Assembly: GCA_028275345.1 (NCBI GenBank)
Contig: JAPWUV010000013.1
Coordinates: 33,210 to 97,209 of the forward strand
Origin: a bacterium
Lineage (GTDB): Bacteria > Zhuqueibacterota > Zhuqueibacteria > Oleimicrobiales > Geothermoviventaceae
Length of the DNA stretch: 64,000 bases
Direction of reading: 5' to 3'
In this document: positions 27,892 to 37,859 of the stretch, piece by piece
Position numbering within the stretch: the stretch's first letter is position 1
Layout of the letters: each line of letters begins with the position of its first letter
Made by a program: the position numbers and the translations under genes
The notes under the pieces: generated by a model
Databases searched by the model: none
Seen by the model: the letters and a program-made list of their open reading frames with translations, nothing else
Told to the model about the DNA's origin: nothing

Positions 27892-29598
27892 TTGCGGAAA
27901 AGGACGAAATATTCGAGCGCAGTTCTTGTTGGTCTCCTCTGGGAGTTAGTCGGTATTGCGTCGGCGCTGACCAAGGCCGACTTTCCGGGAGCCGCTGGAA
28001 GTGTGGGTCCCACGACGGAACCTGTGCCCTTGGACCGTTACCGTGTGGTACGCTACGTCTCCGTGACCAAGGGCTCCGATGTTGACGGGGACGGCACGCA
28101 AGCGCGTCCATGGCGTACGCTTGTCTATGCTCTTTCTCGAGCTGGGGAAGCTTCCGTCGATGGGCGTTGGGCAATTCTCGTCGCCGCCGGGGTCTACAAC
28201 ACTGGCACCGTTCACATGCGATCCTTCGTGGACCTTTACGGTGGCTTTGACCCGGAGAGCTGGGAACGGGACATTTGGAGATTCCCGACCATCCTCGACG
28301 GCCAGCGTGTACGGCGCGTGGCGGTCGGTGCGGATAGTGCCCGGTTGGATGGATTCGTGATTGCGCGCGGAGCCGCAGAAGGTCACGGAGGCGGGATCCT
28401 CTGTCAGGATACCTCGCCTATCATTTCGAACAACGTCATTCGCGATAATGTCGCTCTTGCGCCCAGGCGCGCGGATCGCTTTCACCTCTACCAGCCCGGC
28501 CACCATGGGGGCGGGATCGCTTGCCTTTACAATGCCGCGCCTTGGATCCGCCAGAACCTAATCTGCGAGAATCGGACGGCCTTCGGCTGTGGGGCGGGCG
28601 TAGCGTTCTACGGTTTCCGGCGGGCAGGGGATCCGGAAGAGCCGAAGTTACGGGATAATCGCCTGGTCGGGGGAGTACAGCCGAAGCTCGAAATGAACGT
28701 GATCATCGCGAATACCTCCGGGGTGGATGACTTGAGCGGTTCGCGCAGCAGCAGCGGCGGCGGGATCTTGTGCGCCTACGAAGCTAGACCATTCGTGCGC
28801 AACAATGTAATTGCCCTCAATCGGGCGTTGGGCCGGAGCGACGCGGGTGGGATCTACTGCGAGTATTTCTCCTACCCGGAGATTTTGTCCAACTGGATCG
28901 TCGGCAACCTGGCGGCAGACGACGGGGGCGGCATCTACGTCTGTCGCCTGAGCCATGCGTTGATACGGGAGAACCTGATTGCCGGCAATCGCGCGGAGGG
29001 TGGGGCAGGCGGTGGGGTCAGGCTTAGTAAGGAGGGCAGGGCCACAATCATGCAAAACTGGATTGTCCGTAATCGGCGCGGGGGTCTGTGTAGTGTGGAT
29101 TCCTATGCCGAAGTTACGGACAATGTGATTGCCGACAACTGGGAAGGCCCGGGTTTCTGGTTCCATTGCCATTTCACCTACTATCGCTCTTCCTTGCTGC
29201 GGGAGAACGTGATCCGAGGGAATCAAACGGGGCAAGTCGTGGTGGAACCGGCGGGAGTGGTGTTGGTGCAAGGGAACAATGTGGAGGGCGGGTATCCGGG
29301 TGGGAATCGGGACTGGGACTCGGGATTCGCACAAGACGCCTGGCTGACCCGCGCCGAGGTCGTTTCTCACGACTCACTGCGCTACACGACGGTGCTCACG
29401 GTCGAGACTTCGGATTCACCCGGAGTTATCGGTCCGGGAAGGGTAGTTCGGGTGGGGGATGCGTGGACGGTGGTCAGGCATTGGGAAGCTCCTTCGGTTA
29501 CTGTCTGGGGGATCCTGGGCCGCAAGGGCGACCGGGTCGAACTGGAGCTCTTGCGTAGTTACGAGGTTGGGAGACCCGCGCGCCGGAGGTCGTTGTGA
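27892..29598 (+). CDS. Exported right-handed beta-helix protein
   Basis: 568 residues. A signal segment (SSAVLVGLLWELVGIASA) is followed by 'VRYVSVTKGSDVDGDGTQA', the opening typical of DUF1565-like beta-helix domains. Many 'NNVI', 'ENLI', 'GNRA' and 'GGGI' rungs follow to about residue 480, then a small C-terminal beta domain. Such folds include pectate lyases, polygalacturonases and alginate epimerases, but I see no diagnostic catalytic triad. A paralogue is encoded at 59616 with the same 'FGGF(D/H)PE(S/T)WERDI' segment. The TTG start at 27892 is weakly supported by GAGGCGG upstream. Confidence 0.82.
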   Translation: MRKRTKYSSAVLVGLLWELVGIASALTKADFPGAAGSVGPTTEPVPLDRYRVVRYVSVTKGSDVDGDGTQARPWRTLVYALSRAGEASVDGRWAILVAAGVYNTGTVHMRSFVDLYGGFDPESWERDIWRFPTILDGQRVRRVAVGADSARLDGFVIARGAAEGHGGGILCQDTSPIISNNVIRDNVALAPRRADRFHLYQPGHHGGGIACLYNAAPWIRQNLICENRTAFGCGAGVAFYGFRRAGDPEEPKLRDNRLVGGVQPKLEMNVIIANTSGVDDLSGSRSSSGGGILCAYEARPFVRNNVIALNRALGRSDAGGIYCEYFSYPEILSNWIVGNLAADDGGGIYVCRLSHALIRENLIAGNRAEGGAGGGVRLSKEGRATIMQNWIVRNRRGGLCSVDSYAEVTDNVIADNWEGPGFWFHCHFTYYRSSLLRENVIRGNQTGQVVVEPAGVVLVQGNNVEGGYPGGNRDWDSGFAQDAWLTRAEVVSHDSLRYTTVLTVETSDSPGVIGPGRVVRVGDAWTVVRHWEAPSVTVWGILGRKGDRVELELLRSYEVGRPARRRSL

Positions 29599-29618
29599 AG
29601 GCAAGGTGAGGTTCGGTG

Positions 29619-31034
29619 ATGAGAGCTGGTTACGTGTACGCGCTCACGGTATTGATGTTCGGGGTGTGTCTTGCCCGGGAATGCAGCGGTGGGCAGGGCG
29701 GGCAAGCGCCAATTCAGTTGAGTCCCGGTCCTCATCTGTTCATCGACGACTATCTCATTGGGGAGCAGTCTTTTCTAAGCAGGACGGTGAATCAGCCGGA
29801 GAAGCTGCCGGTGCCAGTGGTCACCGGCGGACGAGACGGCGACGAAAACTTTCAGCCGTACCTTAGCGTGATCCGGGACCCGCAGACCGGGAGGTTCCGG
29901 ATGTGGTACGACATTCCTGAGAACGTCCATCAGTCGCACATTGGCTACCTTGAATCCGAGGACGGCGTCCATTGGATACGCCCCCATCGGGTCCTTCCGG
30001 ATCCGCACGAGATTCGTTTTGGCTGCTCAGTGTTGGACCGCGGAGCGGATTTCCCCGACCCCACCTGCCGCTACGTACTCGCTTTCTACCATGGCGACGG
30101 AACGATGCTCGCCACTTCGCCGGACGGATTGCGCTGGAGTATGCTTGCGGACACCTCGGTCATCAAACACAATCACGATATCACATCGCTGCATTGGGAT
30201 CCCATCCGGAAGCAGTACCTGGCCATTATCTCCGTGTTGATGGAGGGTAAGCACTGGCAGGGCCGTAGACGCATTCCTCACCAGAGCGTCAGCAAAGATC
30301 TGATTCACTGGGAAAAGCCGTGGGTGATCATGACTCCCAAGATCGGTGCTCCGATCGAGAGGGGGGAAACGGAGTTTTATGCGATGTCGGGGGTAATTGC
30401 CCGCGGCGAACTATTGATCGGTTTGGTCAAGATCCTGCGCGATGATCTGAACGCAACCCCCGGCAAGACGGCGCAAGAGATGGGGGATTTGGAACGCAAG
30501 GCGGCGGGTCTCGGCTATACTGTACTGGCGTGGAGCCGCGACGGCCGCACTTGGCAGCGCGATCACGAACCATTCATCCCCAACAACCCCGTGCCGGGTA
30601 CCTGGGACCACGCTATGGCTTGGGGCGACGAGCAACTCGTTGTTGGGGATACGACGCTCATCTACTACGGGGGCTATGCGCGGGGCCATAAAGTGGCTCG
30701 ATTCACGGAACGCCAGATCGGCCTGGCACGCATGCCGAGGGACCGATACGTGGCCCGAGAAGCGGACCTGAATCCCGGAAGGTTGCTCACCAAACCCCTC
30801 CTGCTCAAGGGGAAAGCTCTCACCGTGAACGCTCTTGTGGTGGGATGGCTGCGGGTTCGGCTTGTCGATGGCAAGGGGAACGAGATACCCGGCTTCGGTT
30901 GGGTCGAGATCCGCGGGGACAGGGTCGACCACCCTGTGGCGTGGCAGGGGGACTTGGCTAAAGTGCATGGCAGGCCGGTGCGTTTGGAGTTCGAGCTGCA
31001 GGACGCGCAGCTTTTCGGATTTGACTTGCATTGA
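29619..31034 (+). CDS. Exported propeller-type glycosidase-like protein
   Basis: 471 residues with signal peptide (VYALTVLMFGVCLA). After 'PGPHLFIDDYLIGEQSFL' the protein shows repeated strand units such as 'FRMWYDIPENVHQSHIGY', 'SEDGVHWIRP', 'LATSPDGLRWSM' and 'WSRDGRTWQRD', a pattern like five-bladed propellers of the GH43/GH32/GH130 kind. The C-terminal 80 residues form a beta domain ('LLKGKALTVNALVVG'). A related 'LFIDDAIVDS' module is in the gene at 56606. The catalytic acids cannot be fixed by eye. ATG 29619 follows AGGTGAGG. Confidence 0.7.
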   Translation: MRAGYVYALTVLMFGVCLARECSGGQGGQAPIQLSPGPHLFIDDYLIGEQSFLSRTVNQPEKLPVPVVTGGRDGDENFQPYLSVIRDPQTGRFRMWYDIPENVHQSHIGYLESEDGVHWIRPHRVLPDPHEIRFGCSVLDRGADFPDPTCRYVLAFYHGDGTMLATSPDGLRWSMLADTSVIKHNHDITSLHWDPIRKQYLAIISVLMEGKHWQGRRRIPHQSVSKDLIHWEKPWVIMTPKIGAPIERGETEFYAMSGVIARGELLIGLVKILRDDLNATPGKTAQEMGDLERKAAGLGYTVLAWSRDGRTWQRDHEPFIPNNPVPGTWDHAMAWGDEQLVVGDTTLIYYGGYARGHKVARFTERQIGLARMPRDRYVAREADLNPGRLLTKPLLLKGKALTVNALVVGWLRVRLVDGKGNEIPGFGWVEIRGDRVDHPVAWQGDLAKVHGRPVRLEFELQDAQLFGFDLH

Positions 31035-31244
31035 GGCTTTTGCAAGACGTAGGTGGAGGGAGAGCAACGTGATGGCTTTTCGGGGCATTGGCAGGAAGCG
31101 CGTCCCCGCGGGCCGGGCGAAAGGAGGTGATGCTGGGTCGCGTGCAGCGCTGAGAGCGGGAGACAAGGGGGCCGACCGAGGGGAAGAGGGGCAGGCGAGA
31201 GGTGAGGGAGTGAGTAAGCAGGTGGGCCAAAGAGGAGGTCGAAA

Positions 31245-34049
31245 ATGAGGGCGAAGCGGTTTCTCAAGACTTGGGGCATCTTGCCCGCAGTGGTGTTACT
31301 GCTCGCGCTGATGACGACCTCAGTTTCGGCGCAAGTGCGTGGCCGGATCACGGGTCGCGTCACCGATGCGGCTACCGGTGAGTACTTGCCCGGGGCCAAC
31401 GTGATTCTGGTCGGAACCAACATGGGCGCTGCTACGGACCGCGAGGGAGTGTACACGATCTACAACGTCCCGCCTGGCACGTATACCCTGAGAATAGGCT
31501 ACATTGGCTACCAGGACTACGCCACCGAGGTCACAGTGAGCCCGACGCAACTCTTGGTCCGTCAGGATGCGGCGCTGAAGGTGAGCGCGGTGGAGGTGCA
31601 GGCGGTGGTGGTCGAGGGGGTGCGCGAAGGACAGATGCGCGCCTTGAGCCAGCAGCGCACCGCCATGAACATCAAGAACGTGGTCGCGCAGGAAATGATG
31701 GACCGATTCCCGGACGAGAACACCGCGGACGCGCTGAAGCGGATTCCAGGCGTGTACATCGAGACGAGCGCTGGCGAAGGGCGATTCGTGTTGATCCGGG
31801 GTACCAGCCCTAGCCTCAGTGTGGTCACCGTGAACGGCGAGAAGCTGGCATCTAACCGCACGGAGGAGCGCTATCCCCAGCTCGACATCATCGGTACCAG
31901 CCAGCTGTCGTTCGTGGAGGTGGCGAAGGCCCCGACTCCAGACATGGATGCGGGAGCCATCGGCGGCTCCGTCAATCTGGTGACTCTGAGCGCCTTTGAC
32001 TACCCTGGCCGTCGGATCAGCGTCAAGCTCGGATCGGGCTACACCGACATCGGTAGCAAGGTAATTGGTGAGGGCCGCGTGCAGTACACCAATGTCTTCG
32101 GGACAAATCGGAACTTCGGCATCAGCCTGGCGGCCAACTGGGACCGGAAGCGGCGAGGGTACCATAACATCGAGCCTCGCTGGGGCAGGGTCGAGGATGT
32201 GAACAAGAATGTCATCCCCTTCGCGCTCACCGAGGCGAATCTGATGGACTACAATAAAACCTTTGCGCGCTACGGCGCGAGCGCGGGGCTTGAGTACAGG
32301 ATGGGAGACCAGCACCGTTGGTTCGTCCGCGGACTGTACAGCAAGTTCAACGATGACGAGCTCCGGTACGAGTGGCTGGCCCGGGTATCCAAGGGCAAAT
32401 ACCTGAATCCCGAGGGCACGCTGACGCAGGATTCCAGAATCGTACTGCGCCACAAGTGGCGTTTGGAGGAGCTGGCGCAGTATCACATGACCGCAGGCGG
32501 CGTGCACAGATGGGGTAATACCGAGCTCGATTATACCGTGGCCTTTAGCAAGGCGGATGAGCGGCATGAGCCCCAGTATCAGACCGAATGGGAACTGGAC
32601 AAAAAAGCGAACATGGCGCTGGATCTGAGCAAGCCGGAAGCGCCCAAGTGGACCATCACGAACCTGGATGAGACATACCAGTTTGATCCGACCCGCTACA
32701 AGCTCGCCAGCGTCGACTTTCGGAATACGTACGCCTCGAACTGGCACTACACCGGGGGCGTCAACTTCAAGATGCCCTACGCCTTGGCCGGCTATCCTGC
32801 GCAGCTCAAGCTCGGAGCGAAGCTCCGCTACGAAGGGAAAGACCGCGACGAGGATCGGTGGCAATACAAATGGACCGGTACCACGAGTGTGCTTTTGTCT
32901 GACATGGGTGCCGCGCCCGTCAACAAGAGCTTCTTCAATGGGGAGTACAGCCGATTCGCACCCGAGCTTTCCGAAGAGAAGTTCGAGACCTTCTTCTGCC
33001 AAAACAAGGACATGACCTTAAAGGGTACACTGCGGTACTGGGATTCCGAAGGCCAGTGGTTCGTGGCCAAGGAAACGGTCCCGGCCTACTACTTGATGAC
33101 CACGGTGAATCTGGGCAAGGCGCAGGTGCTTGCTGGGTTCCGGCACGAGTTCACCAGGAATGACTACGAGGGAACCAAGCTCTTCTTCGACCAGGCGGGT
33201 AATTACCAGAGCATGGAGAGGGTCAAGGTGAAGAGAACCTACAACAACCTCCTCCCGATGGTACACATGAAGTACCAGTTTGGCCCCTGGACTCAGTTGC
33301 GGCTGGCCTACACGCACGCCATGGCTCGCCCCAATTTCTGGGACTTGGCGCCCTACTTCTTCGTCAACCCGAAAGATGAATCGGTCGTGCAGGGGAATCC
33401 CGACTTGAAGCCGACGGTGGCCCGAAACGCCGATGTGATGTTCGAACACTACTTCCGGGGTATTGGTACCGCGTCCGCTGGCCTTTTCTACAAGAACCTG
33501 AAAGACATCATCTTCACGAAGACCTCCAAGATCGTCGGCGGCAAGTACGACGACTACTGGCTCGAAAAGCCTGTCAATGGTGGGTCGGCCAATCTGTACG
33601 GGTTCGAGCTGAACTGGCACCAGGAACTCTCCTTCCTACCCGGTTTCCTGAGCGGGTTCGGCATCTACGCGAACTACACGCACACCTGGTCCGACGCCGA
33701 TCTCCTGGGCCGCAAGGGTGTGGTTCCGGGGCAAGCCGGAGACGTTGGCAACTTTGCCCTTGCGTATGAGAAGTATAACCTGTCCGCTCGATTGAGCTTC
33801 AACTACCACGCGAAGTTCATTACGGAAGTGGGCGAGGACGAAGACTACGACGTCTGGCAGGACGAACGGCTGCAGGTCGACTTCTCCGCGGCGTACGACA
33901 TCGCGCGGTGGATGCAAGCCTACTTCGAGGCCATCAACATCACCAATGCCCCCAGCTGGACCTACTTGGGTGTGCATGATCGGCCGCTCGTGGTCGCGTA
34001 CTACTCGTGGTGGATCAAGGCCGGGTTGAAGTTCAATTTCCGCGGGTAG
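31245..34049 (+). CDS. TonB-dependent outer-membrane receptor
   Basis: 934 residues: signal peptide (VVLLLALMTTSVSAQ), a carboxypeptidase-regulatory-like domain (about 30-110, 'GRVTDAATGEYLPGANVIL'), a plug (about 125-240, 'ADALKRIPGVYIE', 'VNGEKL', 'GAIGGSVNLVT') and a 22-strand-type barrel ending in an aromatic-containing final strand 'WWIKAGLKFNFRG'. It should import oligosaccharides or another bulky ligand, powered by TonB-ExbBD encoded elsewhere. GAGGAGG lies 7 bp before the ATG. No SusD-like lipoprotein is next to it, so it is closer to the CUT/FecA-like sugar receptors with an N-terminal extension than to a classic SusCD pair. Confidence 0.93.
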   Translation: MRAKRFLKTWGILPAVVLLLALMTTSVSAQVRGRITGRVTDAATGEYLPGANVILVGTNMGAATDREGVYTIYNVPPGTYTLRIGYIGYQDYATEVTVSPTQLLVRQDAALKVSAVEVQAVVVEGVREGQMRALSQQRTAMNIKNVVAQEMMDRFPDENTADALKRIPGVYIETSAGEGRFVLIRGTSPSLSVVTVNGEKLASNRTEERYPQLDIIGTSQLSFVEVAKAPTPDMDAGAIGGSVNLVTLSAFDYPGRRISVKLGSGYTDIGSKVIGEGRVQYTNVFGTNRNFGISLAANWDRKRRGYHNIEPRWGRVEDVNKNVIPFALTEANLMDYNKTFARYGASAGLEYRMGDQHRWFVRGLYSKFNDDELRYEWLARVSKGKYLNPEGTLTQDSRIVLRHKWRLEELAQYHMTAGGVHRWGNTELDYTVAFSKADERHEPQYQTEWELDKKANMALDLSKPEAPKWTITNLDETYQFDPTRYKLASVDFRNTYASNWHYTGGVNFKMPYALAGYPAQLKLGAKLRYEGKDRDEDRWQYKWTGTTSVLLSDMGAAPVNKSFFNGEYSRFAPELSEEKFETFFCQNKDMTLKGTLRYWDSEGQWFVAKETVPAYYLMTTVNLGKAQVLAGFRHEFTRNDYEGTKLFFDQAGNYQSMERVKVKRTYNNLLPMVHMKYQFGPWTQLRLAYTHAMARPNFWDLAPYFFVNPKDESVVQGNPDLKPTVARNADVMFEHYFRGIGTASAGLFYKNLKDIIFTKTSKIVGGKYDDYWLEKPVNGGSANLYGFELNWHQELSFLPGFLSGFGIYANYTHTWSDADLLGRKGVVPGQAGDVGNFALAYEKYNLSARLSFNYHAKFITEVGEDEDYDVWQDERLQVDFSAAYDIARWMQAYFEAINITNAPSWTYLGVHDRPLVVAYYSWWIKAGLKFNFRG

Positions 34050-34171
34050 CTTCTCGCCCCTATGGGGTAGCGCATCGCTGAGGACTGGCGGTCGGGTGAT
34101 CCGGAAAGCCCGGCCGCCAGCCCGACGCTGCGCCGTTTGGAAGCCAACCAGCTTCCGAGGAGGACAGCTTC

Positions 34172-36010
34172 ATGTGTCGAAGATCTGTGGTAGGGGCGCT
34201 GGTCGTGATTTTGATGTTCTCACCGCTCAGCGTGGACTGGGCACAGAAGATCCAGCTGTCTCCAGACTTCGGTCTGTACTTCGGACAGATTCCACAGGGT
34301 ACTGAAGCGGTCCGGGACCTTCTCATCTACAATCTTGATATCAAAACGCTCACGGTCAATAGCGTCCAAATCGAGGGGGCAGACGCTGGACTTTTCTCCC
34401 TCGTCGAAGACCCGGGTAGCTTTTCTCTCGGACCGCTGGAACTTCGAGTGGTTCCCTTCCGTTTCCGGCCCACGCGTTCAGGCGATGCTACGGCGCGCGT
34501 GAAGGTCGTGAGCAATGCCAGTAGCAGTCCCAACTACGTGGATCTGACCGGCAAGGGGATTGACCTCAGTCCCGGCCAGGTAGCGTTCGAGCGGATCCTT
34601 GGGAATCCCGACGGGGATGGGGCGGCCGCGGTGAGGCCCACGCGGGAAGGCGGTTTGATTGTGGCAGGCTACACGCATACCCTCGGCGCCGAGTACAGCG
34701 ACGGTATGCTGCTGAAGGTGGACAACTACGGCCAAGTGGAATGGATGCGGCAGTACGGCGAAGAGGGCTGGAGCGAAGGGTTCTCGGCCGTGTTGGTCCT
34801 TGAGGACGGCTTCCTCGCTGTGGGCTCGAAATCCCACTCCGAACAGCGCTTGGAGCCGGATATGTACGTGGTTCGGACCGATACGGCGGGCAACCTACTG
34901 TGGGAAAAACGGTTCGGGAGGTCGGAATTCGAACGGGATGTCGCTTCGGACGTGGTTCGCGCTCACGGGGGAGGGTTCATCGTCGCTGGGAGCTCCCAGA
35001 GCGGACAAAACGACGACGCCTTGCTCGTCAAAATTGACGAGGGGGGAAACGAACTTTGGCGGAAGGTGTTCGGCGGGGACGGCGGCGATGGAGTTTCCTC
35101 CATCGTGGCTACGCCGGACGGAGGATACCTCTTTGTGGGATCCACCAGTTCCTACTCGGTGGGGGGTCGGAACGACTATGACATCTACATGGTGAAGCTG
35201 GACGGAAACGGTAATCAGCAGTGGATGAGGACGTACGGCGGATCGGACTGGGATCAGGCGTCCCACGTAGCTCTGGCTCATGACGGCGGTTACATCATCG
35301 CAGGGTGGACGGCCAGCAGCGAATACGGAGCGGTGGCGCGCGACGTGCTTCTTGTGAAGACAGATCCACAGGGCGACAAGCAGTGGCACCGGATTTACGG
35401 ATGGGAGCACAAGGACGGCGCTAGCGCCGTGATCCCCACAAGCGACGGCGGGTATCTCCTGGTCGGCGACAGCGAGCGCTACTACGACGCTGGGATGCGG
35501 ACTTGGCGCTCCGACCTGTACATCGTGAAACTGGACGCCGAAGGACAGGAAGAGTGGACCCGCCTGTACGGCCGGAACAATGGCGAGGACGGTGCCAGCG
35601 ACGTCTACGAGCTAGGGGATGGAAGCTACATCGTCTGCGGCTCTACCGACAGCTACAGCAAGACGAGCGATGTATACCTGCTTCGGCTGAATCGTTGGGG
35701 CGAGGTTGCCACGGGTATCGTCATGGACCGGGGCCGTCAGATACCGGTTTCAGTCCAGCTGACGCAGAATTATCCTAATCCGTTCAATTCGGAGACCACG
35801 ATCCAATACGACCTGCCTCGGCAATGCTGGGTTCAGCTGGAAGTGCTCGATCTGAGGGGGAGACGGGTAGAAACTCTCGTGAGCGCGGTAAGGCCGGCGG
35901 GTGTCCACCATTTACGGTGGCAGCCCGCAGGTCTACCGAGTGGCATCTATTTGTGCCGGCTGTCTGCCGACGGTCAGACGCTTGTCCAGCGCATGGTGTA
36001 TCTGAGATAG
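34172..36010 (+). CDS. Exported repeat protein with T9SS-type C-terminal sorting module
   Basis: 612 residues. A signal peptide (ALVVILMFSPLSVDWA) is followed by an Ig-like 'choice-of-anchor'/ASH domain (about 25-130). Seven or so repeats then each contain 'GGYIIAG' or 'DGGYLLVG' plus 'KLDxxGxxxW', a propeller-like layout. The C-terminal 85 residues start 'LTQNYPNPFNSETTI' and end 'GIYLCRLSADGQTLVQRMVYLR' when read in two parts, matching sorting signals of FCB-group type IX-like secretion. The protein is therefore likely secreted or surface-bound. It follows the TonB receptor by 122 bp, with a strong GAGGAGG at 34157. Function unknown. Confidence 0.82.
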   Translation: MCRRSVVGALVVILMFSPLSVDWAQKIQLSPDFGLYFGQIPQGTEAVRDLLIYNLDIKTLTVNSVQIEGADAGLFSLVEDPGSFSLGPLELRVVPFRFRPTRSGDATARVKVVSNASSSPNYVDLTGKGIDLSPGQVAFERILGNPDGDGAAAVRPTREGGLIVAGYTHTLGAEYSDGMLLKVDNYGQVEWMRQYGEEGWSEGFSAVLVLEDGFLAVGSKSHSEQRLEPDMYVVRTDTAGNLLWEKRFGRSEFERDVASDVVRAHGGGFIVAGSSQSGQNDDALLVKIDEGGNELWRKVFGGDGGDGVSSIVATPDGGYLFVGSTSSYSVGGRNDYDIYMVKLDGNGNQQWMRTYGGSDWDQASHVALAHDGGYIIAGWTASSEYGAVARDVLLVKTDPQGDKQWHRIYGWEHKDGASAVIPTSDGGYLLVGDSERYYDAGMRTWRSDLYIVKLDAEGQEEWTRLYGRNNGEDGASDVYELGDGSYIVCGSTDSYSKTSDVYLLRLNRWGEVATGIVMDRGRQIPVSVQLTQNYPNPFNSETTIQYDLPRQCWVQLEVLDLRGRRVETLVSAVRPAGVHHLRWQPAGLPSGIYLCRLSADGQTLVQRMVYLR

Positions 36011-36332
36011 TCGGTTCTCCTGTGCTCGAATGGGTTGTCTACCGGATCCCTTGGAGATCGTGTCGGGACATTCACGTCTCGTGGCGGGTCAGCCGCCCAA
36101 GGTACCGCGGGATCCGATGTTTGACGCCCTGGAGCGGCGCAACTGGCAACGGAACCCGTTCGTCAGGGTGCGTGCCCACAAAGGAACCCTGGGAAGAAGC
36201 GACGCCTGATAATGTAGTCTGTTGAGGTCATCCTTTGGCGGATGCCGTGTGGCCGGTTGCAGGTGAGCAGGGGAATACCAGTGGCAAAGGTAAACGAAGC
36301 GATAAGAATGACGTTTTGGAGGAGGAAGAGGG
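36011..36332. other. Intergenic region before the sulfatase gene
   Basis: 322 bp with no convincing gene. GGAGGAGG at 36318-36325 is the ribosome-binding site of the sulfatase gene. I found no clear promoter or copy of the iclR operator. Confidence 0.5.
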
Positions 36333-37859
36333 ATGTCTTCCGAATGGGTTGGTGGCCGTCGAGAATGGGATCGCCGGGAGTTCTTACTTTGGAGCGCCAA
36401 GACGGGCGCTTTGTTGGCGGGGGCTTCCGCGATTGAGCTGATGGCCTCGGCTTGCAGCAAGAGAATAGCCGTACCGGATGGGAAGTGGAACATCGTTTTC
36501 ATCCTCGCGGATGACATGGGTTGGAACCAGGTGGGTTATCACGGGGTGACGAGCTTCTACGAAACCCCTAACATCGACCGCATTGCCCGGGAAGGGATGT
36601 ACTTTACCAACGCATACGCGGCGGCCCCCGTGTGCTCGCCGACGCGCGCCAGCATTATGACGGGCAAGTATCCAGCGAGACTGCACATCACCGACTACAT
36701 TCCGGGTAACTCCTACCCGTATGCGCGACTGCGGACGCCGGAGTGGACAAAAGCTCTGCCTCTTGAGGAAATGACGCTGGCCGAGATGCTGAAGCGCGCT
36801 GGCTATGCGACGGGCCATTTCGGCAAATGGCACCTCAACTATGACTACAACTACAGACCTGGGCGTCCGGGGGACCCCGACACCCAGGGTTTCGATGTCG
36901 TATTGACGAATGTGAAACCGGAGCCGGATGCGGACCCGGAGAGGGATGCCCACCATGTCGTAGAGATCACCGAGCACACCTTAGATTTCATCGAGAACAA
37001 CAAAGATCGTCCCTTCTTCGCATATGTGGCGCATCACGTGGTGCACCGGCCGCTGTTGGAGTCGAAAGACTGGGTGCAGCGTTACCAGACGAAGACGCGA
37101 CTTGACAATCCGGTGCACAATCCGGTTATGGGCGCGATGATTGAGCGGATGGACTGGGGGATTGGAAAGATCCTACGCAGGCTCGAGGAACTGGGACTCG
37201 CCGAGCGCACCCTTGTCGTTTTCATGAGTGATAATGGCAACGTCAAAGCACTGGAGGATCAGTACCCCTTCCGTGGCGGTAAGGCCATGCTCTACGAAGG
37301 CGGGATTCGTGTCCCCTTGGCCATCCGATGGCCGGGGGTGGTCAAACCTGGAAGCGTGTGCTCTACCCCGGTGATCTCCAATGACTTCTTCCCGACCTTC
37401 GCCGAGATAGCTGGAATGTCGCATCTGGCTCGGGACGTAGACGGGGTGAGCCTGGTCCCCTTGCTCAGGGGCGGTAAGCGCCTCGACCGTGACGCCCTCT
37501 ACTGGCACTATCCCCATTATCACCGCCAGGGCTTCAAGCCCTGTGGCGCCATTCGGGCTGGGCAATACAAGCTCATCGAATGGTACGAGCCAACTTTGCT
37601 CGGGGAAGAGCACCAGATCGACTTGTACAATCTTGAGGAAGATCCGGGGGAAACCAGGAACCTCGCCGAAGAGATGCCAGAGAAGGCGAAAGAGCTTCGC
37701 GAGAAGCTGCACGCCTGGCGACGAAGCGTAGGGGCCCAGGAGATGACGGTAAACCCGGACTATGATCCGGAGAAAGCGGATTGGCCCGAGGCGGACACGC
37801 CTCCCCCCAAGCCCGCCGTTTGGAGCAACGAAATCGCCGCATTCCTCGGGGCGGACTGA
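36333..37859 (+). CDS. Type I (formylglycine-dependent) sulfatase, Tat-exported
   Basis: 508 residues of the arylsulfatase family. The active-site signature CSPTRAS gives the formylglycine precursor Cys101, with upstream metal Asp60-Asp61 ('ILADDMGWNQ') and downstream 'GHFGKWHL' and 'VFMSDNGN'. The N-terminus has a twin-arginine motif (RREFLL, residues 14-19) and a possible lipobox ending at Cys41. It should remove sulfate esters from a glycan outside the cytoplasm. A formylglycine-generating enzyme or anaerobic maturase is needed; none is seen here. The sulfatase subfamily and sulfate position cannot be decided by eye. Confidence 0.93.
   Translation: MSSEWVGGRREWDRREFLLWSAKTGALLAGASAIELMASACSKRIAVPDGKWNIVFILADDMGWNQVGYHGVTSFYETPNIDRIAREGMYFTNAYAAAPVCSPTRASIMTGKYPARLHITDYIPGNSYPYARLRTPEWTKALPLEEMTLAEMLKRAGYATGHFGKWHLNYDYNYRPGRPGDPDTQGFDVVLTNVKPEPDADPERDAHHVVEITEHTLDFIENNKDRPFFAYVAHHVVHRPLLESKDWVQRYQTKTRLDNPVHNPVMGAMIERMDWGIGKILRRLEELGLAERTLVVFMSDNGNVKALEDQYPFRGGKAMLYEGGIRVPLAIRWPGVVKPGSVCSTPVISNDFFPTFAEIAGMSHLARDVDGVSLVPLLRGGKRLDRDALYWHYPHYHRQGFKPCGAIRAGQYKLIEWYEPTLLGEEHQIDLYNLEEDPGETRNLAEEMPEKAKELREKLHAWRRSVGAQEMTVNPDYDPEKADWPEADTPPPKPAVWSNEIAAFLGAD

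Noticed and set aside
31320..33002. 560-codon open frame on the minus strand
   Set aside because: It lies entirely opposite the TonB receptor gene and has a biased His/Val/Leu/Arg composition typical of a shadow frame in high-GC DNA.
36140..36160. GGAACCCGTTC as a further copy of the iclR operator
   Set aside because: It lacks the surrounding TATATATCAAC context and is not placed at a recognisable promoter.
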